Notes: generated by a model not told the origin, from the letters alone. Numbered from the stretch's first letter, positions 49,151-61,721 are shown. The stretch is 64,000 nt of DNA from Coniferiporia sulphurascens (GCA_002794785.1 NBBA01000015.1:1-64000); one strand, 5' to 3'. Numbers and translations: made by a program.

Positions 49151-50944
49151 ATGCTGCATTGCGCTGGTATTCGCGCAGCTACCACTTGTCTGGGAGTATT
49201 AAGACCTGTGCACAGGCTGGTCCTGGCTCCCATCTCCTGCCGCACTATCATCACACGCATGGCTTCGAGCGCACTGTCAGACTCCATCGCCGCGGCCGCT
49301 GACCTGGATTCCAGAAGTGGCACGCCGAAACCGCAAACGCTGTCTTCACAAGTGATCGAGCAGCCCCAACCATTCGTCGAGCCTGAACAGGCGGAAGTAC
49401 CTGTGTCTCAATCGCCCCAACGGACGCTCGACTTCCACTCCGGTCCGCTGGTGTGGATAGACCTGGAGATGACGGGTCTAGACCCGAAGGTGGACAAAAT
49501 AATGGAGATAGCGGTACGCTTTTCTTTCTCCCCATTCCCCCAAAATCCATGCTTGCTTGTTGCGAATGGCGATTACGTCTCTTACACGGAGAATCCTCCA
49601 AATATACGATTTTGCTAGGTACTCATTACGGACGGGAATCTCGAGCTCGTCGACGATGGAATACAGTTCGTTATTCATGTCGATAAGGAGAATCTTGATA
49701 GGTGGGCCCTCCCCTTCAATTCGCTGCTTCCATGGGTGCCATAAGGTGTCGTACATGACAGGGCGCTGATCCTCGCTCTTTCGCTTATCCTGTAGGATGG
49801 ATGAGTGGTGCACTCGGCAGCACGGTTTGGTAAGTTTCGAAGAATTGACTTCGCCGTGCCTTGGGGCAAGGGAATGTGCGATTGACAAGCAGAATTGTTT
49901 CCGCCCCTGTTCTTTTTGCATGCATGCTTCGCCTTTGAAATCAATTTCTCACTCCGGTCATTCTAGACCGGACTCACGCAAGCGTGTCTGGACTCGCCTC
50001 ATTCTCTGTCGTCCGTGGAGGACGCAGTCTTAAAATATGTGGAACAGCACATCCCGAAGGGGCGCATAGCCGTTCTCGCAGGCAACTCTGTACATGTGGA
50101 CAGGACGTTTTTGGTAGATCAAATGCCTAGTCTCCTCAAGCACCTTCACTATCGGTGAATATCTCTTCATCCCTCGGTCTAATTCTGCCCCTGTATTTTC
50201 TGCCGCCCCCTTTCAAGTATCTCGTCATCTTCACGAACTCCTTATATTCCCAAGCAAGCGTATTTCCGTACTTAAATAAGGTTCTAACACCCATTCCCTT
50301 TCTTCCAGGATTGTGGGTGAGAAATCACGCGCCCAACTAGAAAGACTGTTGCTGTGTGCTAAACTGGTTATGTGCTCCAAATTAAAGATGTATCAAGCAT
50401 AAAGGTAAGCAGATCCATCAAGTATATTTCCTGCTTGGGTATTGAAGATAAGTCCAAAAATGATCTAGGAACTATGTCGCCGATGGTATTCAGGGGTTTC
50501 GGCGCCTAGGACCGTCGCAGAGTGTGATGCCCACAGGTTGGGATTTTGTTTTGCTTCCTTGCAGTTCTCGGACTGAAGATCCCTTCTTTCCTTCTATATT
50601 TTTCATCGTTTTCTCGGACCGTTATCGCATGCCCTGTTTACACGTCCATACAAAAATGGATCAAAAAAACGCCTTATTGTCGTGCGTAGGGCTCTCGACG
50701 ATATCCATGGTTCTATCCAAGGTGTGTCCCAGATTCTTTACTTTTTTTGGGACCTGCCTCACCCCACCTGCTCCTTCGGGTGAAAACCTTTCAATTTTTT
50801 ACTCCACTGACACGTTGATGCCTCGATCGCTCTGCAACACAATCGCCGACCGTCTTAACAGAGCTGCGATGGTACCGCGAGAACATTTTCGTGCGACCGG
50901 AGTCGCTCACTCCCACAATTACTTCGAATGGTTCTAAGAATTAA
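49151..50944 (+). CDS. REX2: Oligoribonuclease (REX2/REXO2-type DEDDh exonuclease)
   Basis: This 3'-5' exonuclease of about 291 aa degrades 2-5 nt RNA fragments in this family, in mitochondria and cytosol. Exons: 49151-49513, 49619-49701, 49796-49829, 49967-50154, 50309-50316, 50388-50404, 50469-50536, 50690-50721 and 50862-50944. All phases match up to the stop. The DEDDh residues are visible: Asp and Glu in WIDLEMTGLD (about 104 and 106), Asp in LAGNSVHVDR (about 205), and His and Asp in HRALDDI (about 253 and 258). The N-terminal 36 residues are basic and Ser/Thr-rich without acids, fitting a mitochondrial targeting sequence. The ATG at 49259 (MASSALSD) could start a cytosolic form. Exons 5 and 6 are only 8 and 17 nt. 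Without them the gene looks truncated, because reading on into intron 5 reaches a stop after 26 codons. Confidence 0.92.
50309..50316 (+). other. 8-nt microexon in oligoribonuclease gene
   Basis: GATTGTGG is flanked by TTCCAG and GTGAGA. With the following 17-nt exon (50388-50404) it encodes the conserved RIVDVSSIK segment that leads into ELCRRWY. Confidence 0.88.
50388..50404 (+). other. 17-nt microexon in oligoribonuclease gene
   Basis: Starts after AATTAAAG and ends before GTAAGC. It supplies DVSSIK in phase with both neighbours. Confidence 0.88.
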
Positions 50945-53680
50945 CGCTTGGTGTTTTTTTTCGAAGCCCAAGTCCGCCATTCGACGCTGTCCGTGTCAAA
51001 TGGAAAGAGAAAGTTTAAAGGAAGTGACGTTACGACGCTGATGTCGTACTTAGAATCTGTGCGCCCCTCTTTCTTTTGACAATCTTTCAGCGTAGTTCGA
51101 CTTAGCAGATCCCTATTACTTTGTACGCCCATAGGTCTGAAATTGTTTTCGCAGGCACCCTTAGATCGCTGTGCGGGAGCCATGATAAATAATTTGAATT
51201 TAAACAACATTTCCACGTGCTTTATCATCTTTCTGCACTGGATCTACTGGATTTTCCTGTACCCTCAAAACTGACGTCTATCGGACACCAGTGTCTATGT
51301 GAGAGACGCTCAATCTGATCCGGTGTAATCATCCGTAAGGATTGAAGCGATACGTGCATCGGGACTATGCGCAACCTGGCTTCAACTTATACGGTCCCTT
51401 CACAAGCAACTCCAGAGAAATGGCTCGGAGATGTCTCGGATGATTTTTCTCGGGTCCTCTTTTGCTAGGTCGAAGCTGAAGCCACGGATCCTGTTGACGA
51501 TCTCTCGCTCCTCGACCCCGCATAGACACAGGCTTTAAATGAGCGAATTCAGTTGATCCGAATATGCTGTTAGCTTCTGAAGATATGGGATGCTAGCTTG
51601 TCCTGTGACCCATTAGGAGGGATACTGATATCTACTCAGCATGGGTGTTACAAAGGCCCGGGCTTCTCTCGGGGACACTTAGAAGCATTCCCTTCAGGTT
51701 TATACCACTTAGGCTAGCGACTTCACTTCATCGGCGGAAAATGTCTGCACCCCTTTGAAACTTGCCATTCCTTCTCTTTGGTGTGCTCCTGGAACCCCAC
51801 ATGATGTCACCAGGAAGTCGACAGGGAGAAGGGCTCAAGACCATCGACTCGACCTAATCGATGCACGTACGTGTACCTGTGTCCCGCTCAACGAATGATA
51901 CCTGACAACGCGCCCCTGTTTTGCGCGTTAGGTCTTCTAGTCGAGTGTCATCGAATCGAATACACCGTTTGTGGATATGCAGTCATGGATATCTAAAATC
52001 ATGCGGTATCCAGGACTCGCTAAACACGATACGGAGGCCGGTAACTTGGCTTCAAACTGTGGACACTTGATGTACCACGTCCATCTGCTTGAGAGCTTCG
52101 GTATTGTCTCGGAGCTGGTGCGTTGCAAAAGTATTCCCTCTGTAATTTCATCAGAAGTGCGACTGACAGTCTGTGTGCCCCCGCGGAGCTCCAGAGAAGC
52201 TCATCTATGAAATCAGCACCTGTTGATTCATCATAGGGGAATGGTCCCACTGCCCACGGAATTTTATGGTAGATTACCGGGTTCGGGGGACCTTCACTCC
52301 CGACGTACTCCCGTCTCGCTGAATGGCCTACTCTAAACCGCCCAATCTCTACGAAAGCGATGGACTGAATGAAGGTGCGTGCGCTCCCCGACAATGGTGG
52401 TAATGACGGAGACTGACGGCTTGGATGCGCAGATCTAGATAACTGCGTAACTGCGTGGAAGCACGTATCCGAAGAATATCCTGCTGAACCGCCGGTTAAG
52501 AGACGATTTGATATTTGCTGCACGGAGCATCCCGGACGCAGCTTGCGTCGGTAAAATGCTTGTTTCACTCCTCTTTACGTCCGATGGCCTCGATTGTACG
52601 AAGTGCCAGTGCATGGACCTTCTGAAGCGCTTTTCTCGGCGTACGTCATCAGCTTGTGTATGCATTTGGTCTTATGAGCTCCATGCTGACACCTGAGGCA
52701 GACTACAGCGACAAACTTGATATTCCAATCCGCACGCCGACCAAGGTCATAGCCGACCGAACAAGCTCACCTCAGGCTGTGCCTCTGCACCATTTGTTCC
52801 GCCCGGGATGAGACCGAACGGCCGGTACACAGGCTATTGTCCTATATTTAACGCCCTATACTGAATATGTGCGTTGTAACTCTGAAGGTAGTCGCGACGA
52901 TGACTCGAGCGAGGCATTCCCAGGACCACCTACGGCGAACAGAGAGGCGACCTCGACACATTCATTCTAGGGGGTTCCTGCTATAATTAACTGCTCGCCG
53001 GCTTGAACTTTTTTGTGCGACTCGGGTGTGCCATGTGCACTCTGAAGGGAGAAGGCGAGATCAATTACCTGCGGCTTGATCTTATCAATTTGCGAAGAGG
53101 ATGTGAGCCGGTCCGGCGCTTTTGCTTCCGTGTACGTGGACCTGGTGCGCTAAATTTACTAAATACGGTTACGCCATCACATCAGAACGCTTTCGTGGGA
53201 TTTATACCAATTGTGTACTTCCGTTCCAGACTCTTGTATTTCGTCCTAGTGTCTGCCCACCATTATTTACGGGTGCTCTCTACCATGTATTGATAATCCG
53301 GCGAAGGACCTTTTTTTAAGTTGCAGTTAAAAAAAAGTTATTAAATTATTTTCAAAAATCGGCTCGGCAGTCGCGCGTGACCGTGTCAAGCGCTCCGCGT
53401 CAAATGCTTTTTGTTCACACAAATCCGTCGTTGACCGCTGTTCGTATGTAAATTCGCAAACAAAAACAGAACTACGTACCTGTTCGCTATTGTTCAATAC
53501 ACCGCTGCCTGCATCGAGGTCGCCAGCCTAGCAACGGCGTATTTACGTTGGTCATGCTGCTTGCACCAACACAAAAAGAGTCTTTCGGCGAGCCGTTGCG
53601 TACAGAGCAAAGCATGTGCTAGCCATCGCACGGCGCAACCACAGCCATAGGATCCATCCCTCGGCACCGCATTTTTTTTC
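50945..53680. other. 2.7 kb stretch without a recognised gene
   Basis: A 182-codon minus-strand frame at 52020-52568 is the longest, with a passage GPFPYDESTGADFIDELLW that looks protein-like, but I cannot assign it and see no start or intron context. It may be a gene relic. The rest holds only short frames. Confidence 0.4.
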
Positions 53681-53688
53681 TATATAAA
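53681..53688 (+). promoter_or_regulatory. TATA box of the carboxypeptidase gene
   Basis: TATATAAA follows a T-rich run and lies 47 nt before the ATG at 53728, a normal TATA-to-start distance. Confidence 0.8.
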
Positions 53689-53727
53689 GCGCAGAAAGCC
53701 GGATCATCAGAGGCCAGACGACCATTC

Positions 53728-56560
53728 ATGTCCGCCCTCGCCCTCCTCGCAGTCTCGCTGTGCGCGGCCCTCGCGCGCGCGCAGACGCCGCCCAGCTCCT
53801 TCCCTCAAGTCTATCCGGGTCAGCCCAGCGGAGACCTCAGCCCTGCATGGCAGAGTTGTAAGTTGCGTCGTGCTTTTAGCCAGCATTGTGAACTGACGCG
53901 CTCTTGTTCCCCTCCTGGCCCGCTTCTCCTACAGACTTCCAGGTGAACGACAGCCTCCCGAACGTCACCTTCCCCCTCACGCGGAGCTTCGCGGGGAATA
54001 TTCCTGTCAATCGCGCGAACCACCCGAACGACACGCTTTTCTTCTGGGCGTTTGAGAAGCAGAATGGGTCGATCACGGACGACACGAGCACGGAGCCGTG
54101 GCTCATTTGGTTACAGGGAGGGTACGCGTGTTTGCTGAGGAAACATCCTGCGGAGACAATTTGACTGAGTATGTTTTTTGATCAGGCCGGGCTCGTCTAG
54201 CATGCTTGGATTAATTGCCGAGGTGCGTTTTCTGTTGAATGCTGGTGTTTCGATTTCTGACACTTGACTTTCTTTCCTGGCTGCTTAGACTGGACCGTTA
54301 CGAATTCAAGATGATCTGTCTATGAAGCCAAACAACTATAGCTGGAACAACCTTGTAGATTCGTTCTGGGTTGACAACCCCGTCGGTCCGTGTTATTTGT
54401 TTTCCGCAATTTGACATTGCTGACGGACGAACTTCAGGCGTCGGCTTTGCAACAGCTGACAGCACAGGCTATGGTAATTTGCAACCAACTTTCTCAACGC
54501 AACTATATTCTGATATGCCAACTCCTGCAGTTCTTGATGATGATCAGATGGGTACCGACTTCGTGGGTTTGATACTTTAGGAGCGAATATAGGTTGATGT
54601 TGACCATTATAAAAAAACACCCTCAGATCCAGTTCCTCTCGAACCTTGTCAAGGTCTTCCCCGGCCTGGCAACGCGACCGCTCTACATCTCCGGCGAAAG
54701 CTACAGTGGTCGGTGGATTGTATGTGCTTGTTATTTTCCCTCTAGGTCGCGCCAGGACTAACAGCTTTTGAAAAAGCCCTACATCACGAAAGCAATTTTC
54801 TCGACGCCCAACCCTCCTGTCAAGTTGAAGAAAATATCAATTGGTGACGGAACAATCGGCGAGTTCCCGGTGACGCAGGAGTTTGCCGTCGTCTCCGTTA
54901 TCGAGACGTACCCACAGATTGTCAGCTATGACACGGACGTTCTGGCGTACTTCCGCGAGCAGTACGCATGCTTTCCTTTTATTGGCATAGGCACTGTCAT
55001 TAACGCCTAGATTAAGGAGGCACCTCTGTGGTTTCGATCTCAATCTAACGTATCCGCAGTCGGGCGGCTTCTTCCCTACTCTCAATTATGTCTCTGCATC
55101 AGACCCCAACAGCCCATACTTTTCTTCCTCGCCCATCCCTGTCTCACGCGCCTCGCAACGCTTATACCGCTCGTCCTTCGACAACAAGATGAAGAAGCGC
55201 GCGATTATGGAGTTTGGGCGGCGCACTGCTGGAATGCGTAAGCGCCACTCTGCAAAGATCTCATCCAGGGCAGAGGCGGAAAGGGAGGAGCGGAGGCAGT
55301 TATGGAAACGCGACCTGTCGCAGCGCGCGAATGGCACGATCGATTCGTGGTATGCGTGCTTCCTGCTCGATGAGCTTTACGACTATATGACGAACTTTAC
55401 GCTGCCGTGGAGTACGTGTGTTCCCCCCATAAATTACATCTTGGATATTTTCTGGGTTACTGACATTCATGTGTCGGCAGGCTTGAACGAGGACGCTCTT
55501 GATGTATATGACCTTACGGATGCGCTCGTGGTAAAACCACCAACGTCGCCTGGTACGACGCTGCCTCCAGTTTTCTTTGACGGTATGCATATAGCAATTC
55601 CCTACCGTTTTACGGACACTGATGCATTCGTGGTAAAGATGACCGAACGATTGCTGCGCTGCACGCACCGACGAGCAAGCCATGGGTTGAAAGTGCGGAA
55701 TATCCATTCAATAGCTCATTTACCCTCGGAGATCTCAGTGAGTCCTCATATTCTCAGTCGCCTATTGCACCTTTATTGAGAGCTGTTCTTCGCAGGCCCT
55801 ACGTGCGTTTGTGCTGCAGCACGCGTGTGGGAGTTATAACAACTTACATTGTAATATTGTTTAGTCCGCAGAATTTCCTTAACGAATTGGCAGCGAATGC
55901 TTCTGCACTCGGTGTCGACATTGTGTTATACTCGGGCAACGACGACTCGTTGCTCCCGCACTTGGGCACGGAGGGTCAGTCGCGCCTCATTCACCGAGAC
56001 TGCTTCACATTCTAATTATTTTGATTATTTTTACAGCAACGATACAAAATACGACATTCGGTGGAACACAGGGCTTCACGCGCAAGCCTGCAACTCCGTG
56101 GTACGACGATTCGGGCACGTTCGCGGGTATCGTGCACCAGGAGCGCAACTGGACGTACGTGCTATTCGACGGCGCGTCGCATCTCGTCCCCCAAAAGAAA
56201 CCGGCAGCCGCGTTCGTGTTCTTGCGTGAGTTTTTACTCGGCTCGAACCAGACTGGGCTCGTCCAGACTACGACTGGTTCGTCCGAGGTGGAAGTGGTAG
56301 GCGGCGAGGTGCCGGCGCTCGCGAACGCTGTTTTGCCGGGTGCAAGTGGGATCTTTGGCGGCAGCATCTCGACGACGACGACTTTGATCTATCCTGCGCC
56401 GACAGTGTCAGCGTGGAACGCGTTCGTGTCGAGCGTCGCTGCTGTGGACGCGGTGCAGACGTCGGCCGTTACGAGTAGTGCAAGTCGGGGCGCAAGTTTC
56501 ACCGTTGTGGCAACTTTTGCCGCCGCGATGTTTTCGCTGGCGTGTGTTGTTTTCGCATGA
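53728..56560 (+). CDS. S10 serine carboxypeptidase, secreted, Kex1-like
   Basis: This 677-aa enzyme removes C-terminal residues from peptides, probably in the secretory pathway or at the cell surface. Exons: 53728-53857, 53935-54121, 54186-54222, 54289-54385, 54438-54473, 54531-54562, 54627-54719, 54777-54961, 55017-55411, 55481-55582, 55639-55737, 55796-55802, 55865-55974 and 56037-56560. All phases match. A signal peptide ends near ALARA (residue 18). Catalytic Ser is in GESYSG (about 198), Asp in YSGNDDSLLPH (about 494) and His in GASHLVP (about 552). WLQGGPGSSS and MGTDF are other S10 blocks. A Lys/Arg-rich insert lies at about 305-350. The C-terminus is Ser/Thr-rich and ends in a hydrophobic tail (SFTVVATFAAAMFSLACVVFA), which suggests GPI or membrane anchoring. 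Exon 12 is a 7-nt microexon. The gene is intact. Confidence 0.93.
55796..55802 (+). other. 7-nt microexon in the carboxypeptidase gene
   Basis: GCCCTAC lies between TTCGCAG and GTGCGT. It turns phase 1 into phase 2 and gives GDLSPTPQNFLNEL. Skipping it would shift the frame just before the catalytic Asp. Confidence 0.8.
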
Positions 56561-57008
56561 GCACCGAATACAAAAGAGAACTCAGGGCGAAGGTTGTAAA
56601 TGATTATTTTTTATTCGGGTTATGGACAGACAAGAGCAGCCTGGAGCTGCTAGACACGCTTTTCATTTTTCGGGCATTTTTTTCTTTCAATCTTTTCGTC
56701 CATATACATGTATGTTTAGCACTGTATGTAGTCATCTCCTTAGTTTTTGAATGCTAACTCATCCCTTCATGATCCCTTTGCCGGGAGAGGTACCTGATGA
56801 GGTAATCGGCGGTGTGCATGATTCTTGAGCCCTGATCGACTGCGCAGGTCCATATGGACGGGATGCTGGCCGACGAGTCAGATGCGGGCGCTCGGGCAGC
56901 AGCAGGTCTCTCTTATCGTCCGCAGCTCTTCGCAGCCAACCCCCACCATCTGCGCAGCGTCTGCGCAGACACAGAAGAGCCCACTCTTGCCCCTCGCAGT
57001 CGACCTAC
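56561..57008. other. Intergenic, carboxypeptidase 3' flank
   Basis: Short spacer that also holds the promoter of the first beta-repeat gene. No TATA box or coding feature was recognised. Confidence 0.5.
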
Positions 57009-59285
57009 ATGATCGTCATCGACGAGGACCAGGACCCAGATGCCAAGTCCCCCACCGGGCCGACGCAGCAGGGGCTGCCATCTCCAACGACCGCACCCCC
57101 GCCCGCTTACTCGTCTACCTCGTACGGTGCGACGACGTCGGGCGGTATCGGTGCACCTGGCGCCGTGGCTTACGCGCAGCCCTTACAGTACCCGTACGAT
57201 GTGCCCGTGAGTCCTCGCGAGCGCCCTCCGCGCGGAGAGAATGCGCGACGCCGCTTTTTTAGAGCGCTGGCGGTCGCGGTGCTCGTGTGGACGCTGTTTG
57301 GTATGCTACTTGGGAGCTTCGCGGATGTGAAGGTTGTGTATACCAGCTTTGTGCGTGTTTTTCCTTTCATCGGTTTCAGTTGGGTTCCTCTTTCCAAGTT
57401 CTTGTTGGATTGGCTTTCTGGACCTGTATCGGGAAACCGATAATCGATCGAGTAATTGTGCACTTGATAGGGGCCTTTGTGCGATTATTCGTATAAGACC
57501 GTGTTTGTCGAACACCAAATGACGTTCTTGATATATTCGATGAATTGCTAGCACGGCACAGCAACCGGACAGCTAAAATGTGCATATCTCATGATGCGAT
57601 CTCTTGATACTACCTTTCCAAATTTCTTCCTACGATGAACTGACTCGTTTGGTCCTAATAGGGGAAAAATAATATTAAAAAGGCCCTGAAAGGGGAGGCG
57701 AGGAAGCGTATTAAAGACCCGTCTTGCGTATCCGGCGCATCTGAAGGACTTCATACGTGGAGTCTTGACCTGTATGCCGGAAGCAGGTATAAGACGGCTG
57801 ACCCCTCACCGTCGGGAAGTCCGTCTCGTGAAGCGGACGGCCTGCGTCATACAACGCTTGGCTTTAGCTTGCCCGCATCTGCGAACTTGCTCTATTTCTT
57901 CACCAACGCGTCGCAGGCGTACGGTTCCATCACAATCGATGCTGGTCCTCCCTCTGACTCTGGGGCCGGTACCAAAACAGATGGTGGCTATGGCTATGTC
58001 GAAGTCGACGTTGTTTTGTCTTACTTCTCCAAGAAGGCGCTTCGTCGCTCCCAAATATGTTTGTTTGGAGATGACGGGAAGTGGGGTATAGGTATAGTTG
58101 TGCGTTTCTTGAGTTGATGTCACAATTATTATCCAATTCTAATTAATTCTCTAACTATCCGCCGATTTATTACAGACACCAGATGCCGAACAGCCGGCTC
58201 GCGCAGATAGCTTGCACTACGATATCCGCGTTAATTTACCCTCCCCCGCCTCTAGCAATGCGGGCAGCTCCAGTTCGAAGGTCTTCGGCGCAGTACATCC
58301 GCCGCTGAATACCAGCAGACTACACACGGATCTCGTGCACTTCTCGCACACAGTCGGTGCACTCAGTGGGCATGTGCATTTCGGGGAGCTAGAGTTCAGG
58401 ACAGCAAATACACCGATCAACGTACAAGTGCGTTCTTTTTACAGCTTCCTTGTACCCCGTGTCTTGACTCTTCTTTCTCCCTAAAATCTATAAATTGGAA
58501 TAGTCGCTCTCTGCAACAAGCGCACGCTTGCATACGGTGAACGCACCTATTACGGGCAACTTTAGCGCGGTTACGGCGCTCGAGCTCGTCACCGCGAATG
58601 CGCTGATTAAGGCAGACGTGCACTTACATGAAGCCGACTCTGGTTCAAGCGAGACAGAGCTCATCCTCCATACCTCGAATAGGTGCGTTTCTGCAAAGAT
58701 AAATGCATCATTACAGCATCTGACTGGTCTGCTTCCCCTGCAACCCTAATCCTTCTCGGATCTAGCCCCCTCGATGTGCAAGTACACCTCTCTCCCACTT
58801 CGGATTCCTGGCCAGTGACGGTCAACGCGACGACCTCGAACTCACCTCTCGCGCTGGCACTCTCCCTCCCCTCTCCCGCGGTCGACCCCGCCCATCTGCC
58901 TAACCTCCAGCTGACTGCGCGCACGACGCACGCGCCGATCACCGTCGTCCCCGGGCGCGCGTTCGCCGGCTCCTTCCGAGTCGTGACGCGCAGCGCACTA
59001 GGGGGGATCGAGGCGCCCGTCGTTGAGCTTCCTGAGGGTGAGTTGGTTGGGGACACCACCGCTAGCGGCGCAGTTCGTGAAAGCGGGAACGCGAATGATA
59101 GCAGTGACGATGTCGAGAACAAAAGTATGGGGTGGAGACACGTAGTGGACGTCCAGCGTGCGGACGAGTGGCGAGGCGTACTGACGGGCAGTGTGTGGTG
59201 GGAGGACGCTAATGGTCGTCAATGGGATGGCGCAGGCAGGGGGGCAGCGTGCATGTGGAGACGAGTTTGCTGCATGCGGTACTGA
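57009..59285 (+). CDS. Membrane-anchored beta-repeat protein A (DUF7330-like)
   Basis: Function is unknown. Likely exons are 57009-57350, about 57683-58099, 58176-58427, 58504-58682 and 58766-59285. The start of exon 2 is uncertain (57662 or 57683), and the first intron would be long (over 300 nt). The N-terminus is short and Pro/Thr-rich, then comes one membrane segment (FFRALAVAVLVWTLFGMLL), giving a type II topology. The outer part shares with proteins B and C the blocks SLPASANLLYFFTNASQAYGS and VEVDVVLSYFSKKAL.RS. It then repeats TVNAPITGNFSAVTALELVTANALIKADV-type strands, as in beta-helical DUF4097-like folds. The last residues look wrong. One more G in the G6 run at 59239-59244 would replace the tail with GSVHVETSLLHAVLKL, ending at 59293 and matching B and C better. 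Confidence 0.7.
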
Positions 59286-59293
59286 AGTTGTAG

Positions 59294-59716
59294 ATACCCT
59301 TCAGGCGTTAGACGATCTGGATAAAGAGTGGAAAGGATTTAAATGACTTAGTCTGTACTTCGTTTCGGGATGCATCATACATTGTAGTGATGTTCTTAAT
59401 TTTCCTCTCTTTTTTTTGCTCGGTTTTCTTTATTCGTCGATTGGCTTTCATTTCCATTATTGTTTGTACTTCAAGTTTATCGCTTTGTATTCTAGCCACA
59501 AGTTTAACAAATTCGAAATCATCATTGACTGGACAACAACATGCTATGATAAGCACAAGTACAAGTATGCGCTAGACTGTCGCTATTCCTGGGGCAGTCG
59601 CGAATACTACAGACTACAGAAGTTTATCAGCACAGAAACAAGAATTAATCGAGACAGAATCGGGGCAAACAGCACTCCGAGGAAAATGCTAGTATGCCCG
59701 CAAGATCGCTTTAAGT
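59294..59716. other. Convergent spacer, copy of a duplicated 3' flank
   Basis: The block at about 59490-59700 (TAGCCACAAGTTTAACAAA, then GACAACAACATGCTAT, GCGCTA.ACTGTC and CGAATACTAC) recurs at 62370-62590 downstream of gene C. This is the duplicated 3' flank of genes B and C. Confidence 0.7.
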
Positions 59717-61721
59717 CTATAGTAGGGCAGTAGGGCATCCTATAAGCACGTCCTCCTCCTTCTTTAGCGCAAGCTTCACCTGACCGTTAGCGCCGGTCAC
59801 ATTGGCCCAGCCTCCCTGTCCCGTATCCTCGCCCCACCATACGCGACCCGCCCAGAGACCAAACGCACGCTCGTCTGTGCTCACCGTACGCTTACGGTTA
59901 TTCCCACTCGGGTCTGTCACGTTCTCCGCGGCGTCGAGGAGCACATCCTTAAGTGACGTGGTCAGTCTGTACGAGCCCTGGAAAGCCGGGTGCAGCGAGA
60001 CAATCGCGGGACCGTTTGCCGAGCTGCCCTCGACAGTCAGTAGTGAGTCCGTAGGCTGCTTTATGATGGAAAGCCCGAGGCATTTATTGGATGTTGCGAC
60101 TTTGGCGGAAAAGGCGCTGTCAGCGTCTCCTTTTGATGAGTCGGCGAGTAGGTTGAGCTTGGAGTTGATTATACTGTACATGGAGCTGAATTAGCGGTGT
60201 TTTTGTTTAGGGAAGAGGGTAGAGAGGGCATACCCGTTACTTGTCGCAAGGTTAACTGCGGTGGGTTTTTCTAGGCTCGCGCTGTGTACGTCAACGTCTA
60301 TGGCGATTCCTGCGTTCGAGGTGACGACCGTCAGGCCGGTAAATGTCTTGTACGAGCCCGTAATTCCTCCGTTTGCAGAAATCAATGAGCCCTGCGTAAC
60401 CTCCAACCCCTAATTTCGCACCCGAGTGTAAGTTCAAAAGCTCCACATAATGGAAATTGGAAGAGAGACGTACCTCAGCGGTAATGTGCGCATTTGACGT
60501 CTTCGCATCTACCGTGGAGAACGCGATGCCCTGGAGGTTACCAAAATTGTGGTGGAAGTTCGAGAAGTCCGTCGACAGCGCGTTGAACAGACGGGGCGGG
60601 CGAGCGGAAAACCCGGAGGCACTACCATTAGTGCCTACATAAGGTTCTGCAGGGAGGTGTACGGTGACGTCGAAGCGCAGCATGTCGCGCATGCCGATAG
60701 CGCGTCGCGCGCGCCACTTACGCGGCGTGAATATGCCTACGCCGTACTCATCGCTCCGGTTGAGTGGGCAGACTTTGGCGCGTTCTAGGGCCTGTGGGGT
60801 CCAGTATCCGATACGTACGTCGACTTCGACTATGTCGGGGTCGTAGCTTGGCTTGAAGGGCTCGGTGGAAGCACTGAAGAGCACGGAGCCAAATGCGTGC
60901 GAGCCACGCGAGAGGAAGTAGAGAAGGCTCGCGTTGGCGGGGAGGGAAAAGGAGACGTTTTCACTGTAGGGTGGGTCGTTAAACTCCATTTGTGCGCCGG
61001 TACCGGACAGATCCAATAGGGTATCAGGGACCCCGCCCTGATTTCGGAGAGGGGGTTGGTCCTGCTGCGCGGCAGGGTTGGAGAAGGCGTTGAAAGAAGG
61101 CCAGTTACTTCCCTCAGCACACTGCCCCACCTCTCCCCTGTTGAACTCGGGCCAGTCCCTCACCAAGCCGTCTGAGACTTTCTGCATAATTCACGGGAGA
61201 AAGTTCGTGTTAAATTTAGACACTCCTCCAAAGTATCACAGAAGGACAGAAATGAAAGGCTAGAAGCTGGCGCAGCTGGATACTTGCGCCGTCTGCTTTA
61301 TGCGGAAAAAAATACACTGATGAACTCGTGTTCGAAAAAAGAGTGGATAACGCATCCGCGGGGGGTGAAAGGGTGCGAGCATGGCAAAACAGCACGGTCA
61401 TAGATTACATTTACTCACCCCATGACCTAGTTGGACAAGTGTCAGGCCAAACATGTTGTGGACGAGCATGACGAGCAGCGCCCAGACGATAACTGTAACT
61501 GCGAGCGCGTGCCAAAAACGTCTGCACGCAAATTCGCCGTAGCCGCGGCCATAGAAAGGCGTCGGTGTGCTATAGTACGCAGGCGGAGCATACATGTCCG
61601 CTTCTATTCCTGTCTTTGACTCCAGTAGGTTCGAGGTTTCATTGGGCCTCACGGAGATGGGTACGTAGCTCGACTTTGCTGCGTTAGCGTGTGCAGAGTC
61701 GGACTGGTCCTTCACGTTCAT
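59717..61721 (-). CDS. Membrane-anchored beta-repeat protein B (DUF7330-like)
   Basis: A 551-aa protein of unknown role, full length and intact. Exons on the minus strand are 61721-61419, 61181-60474, 60409-60234 and 60185-59717. The N-terminal 70 residues are polar, followed by one membrane segment (FWHALAVTVIVWALLVMLVHNMF). The outer part has VSFSLPANASLLYFLSRGSHAFGS, IVEVDVRIGYWTPQALERAKVC and GVGIFTPRKWRARR. A string of short beta strands then repeats a TSNG/TSNA signature (VDAKTSNAHITAEV, SANGGITGSYK and LATSNG). Near the C-terminus is a Trp pair (AGRVWWGED). Such repeats suggest a surface beta-helix or adhesin-like protein, by inference. The start ATG at 61721 has a GTG two codons before it that I did not use. 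It is tail-to-tail with gene A and in tandem with gene C. Confidence 0.8.

Noticed and set aside
50317..50397. Apparent truncated oligoribonuclease ending ..CSKLKMYQA
   Set aside because: This frame reads through an intron. The 8-nt and 17-nt exons restore the full conserved C-terminus.
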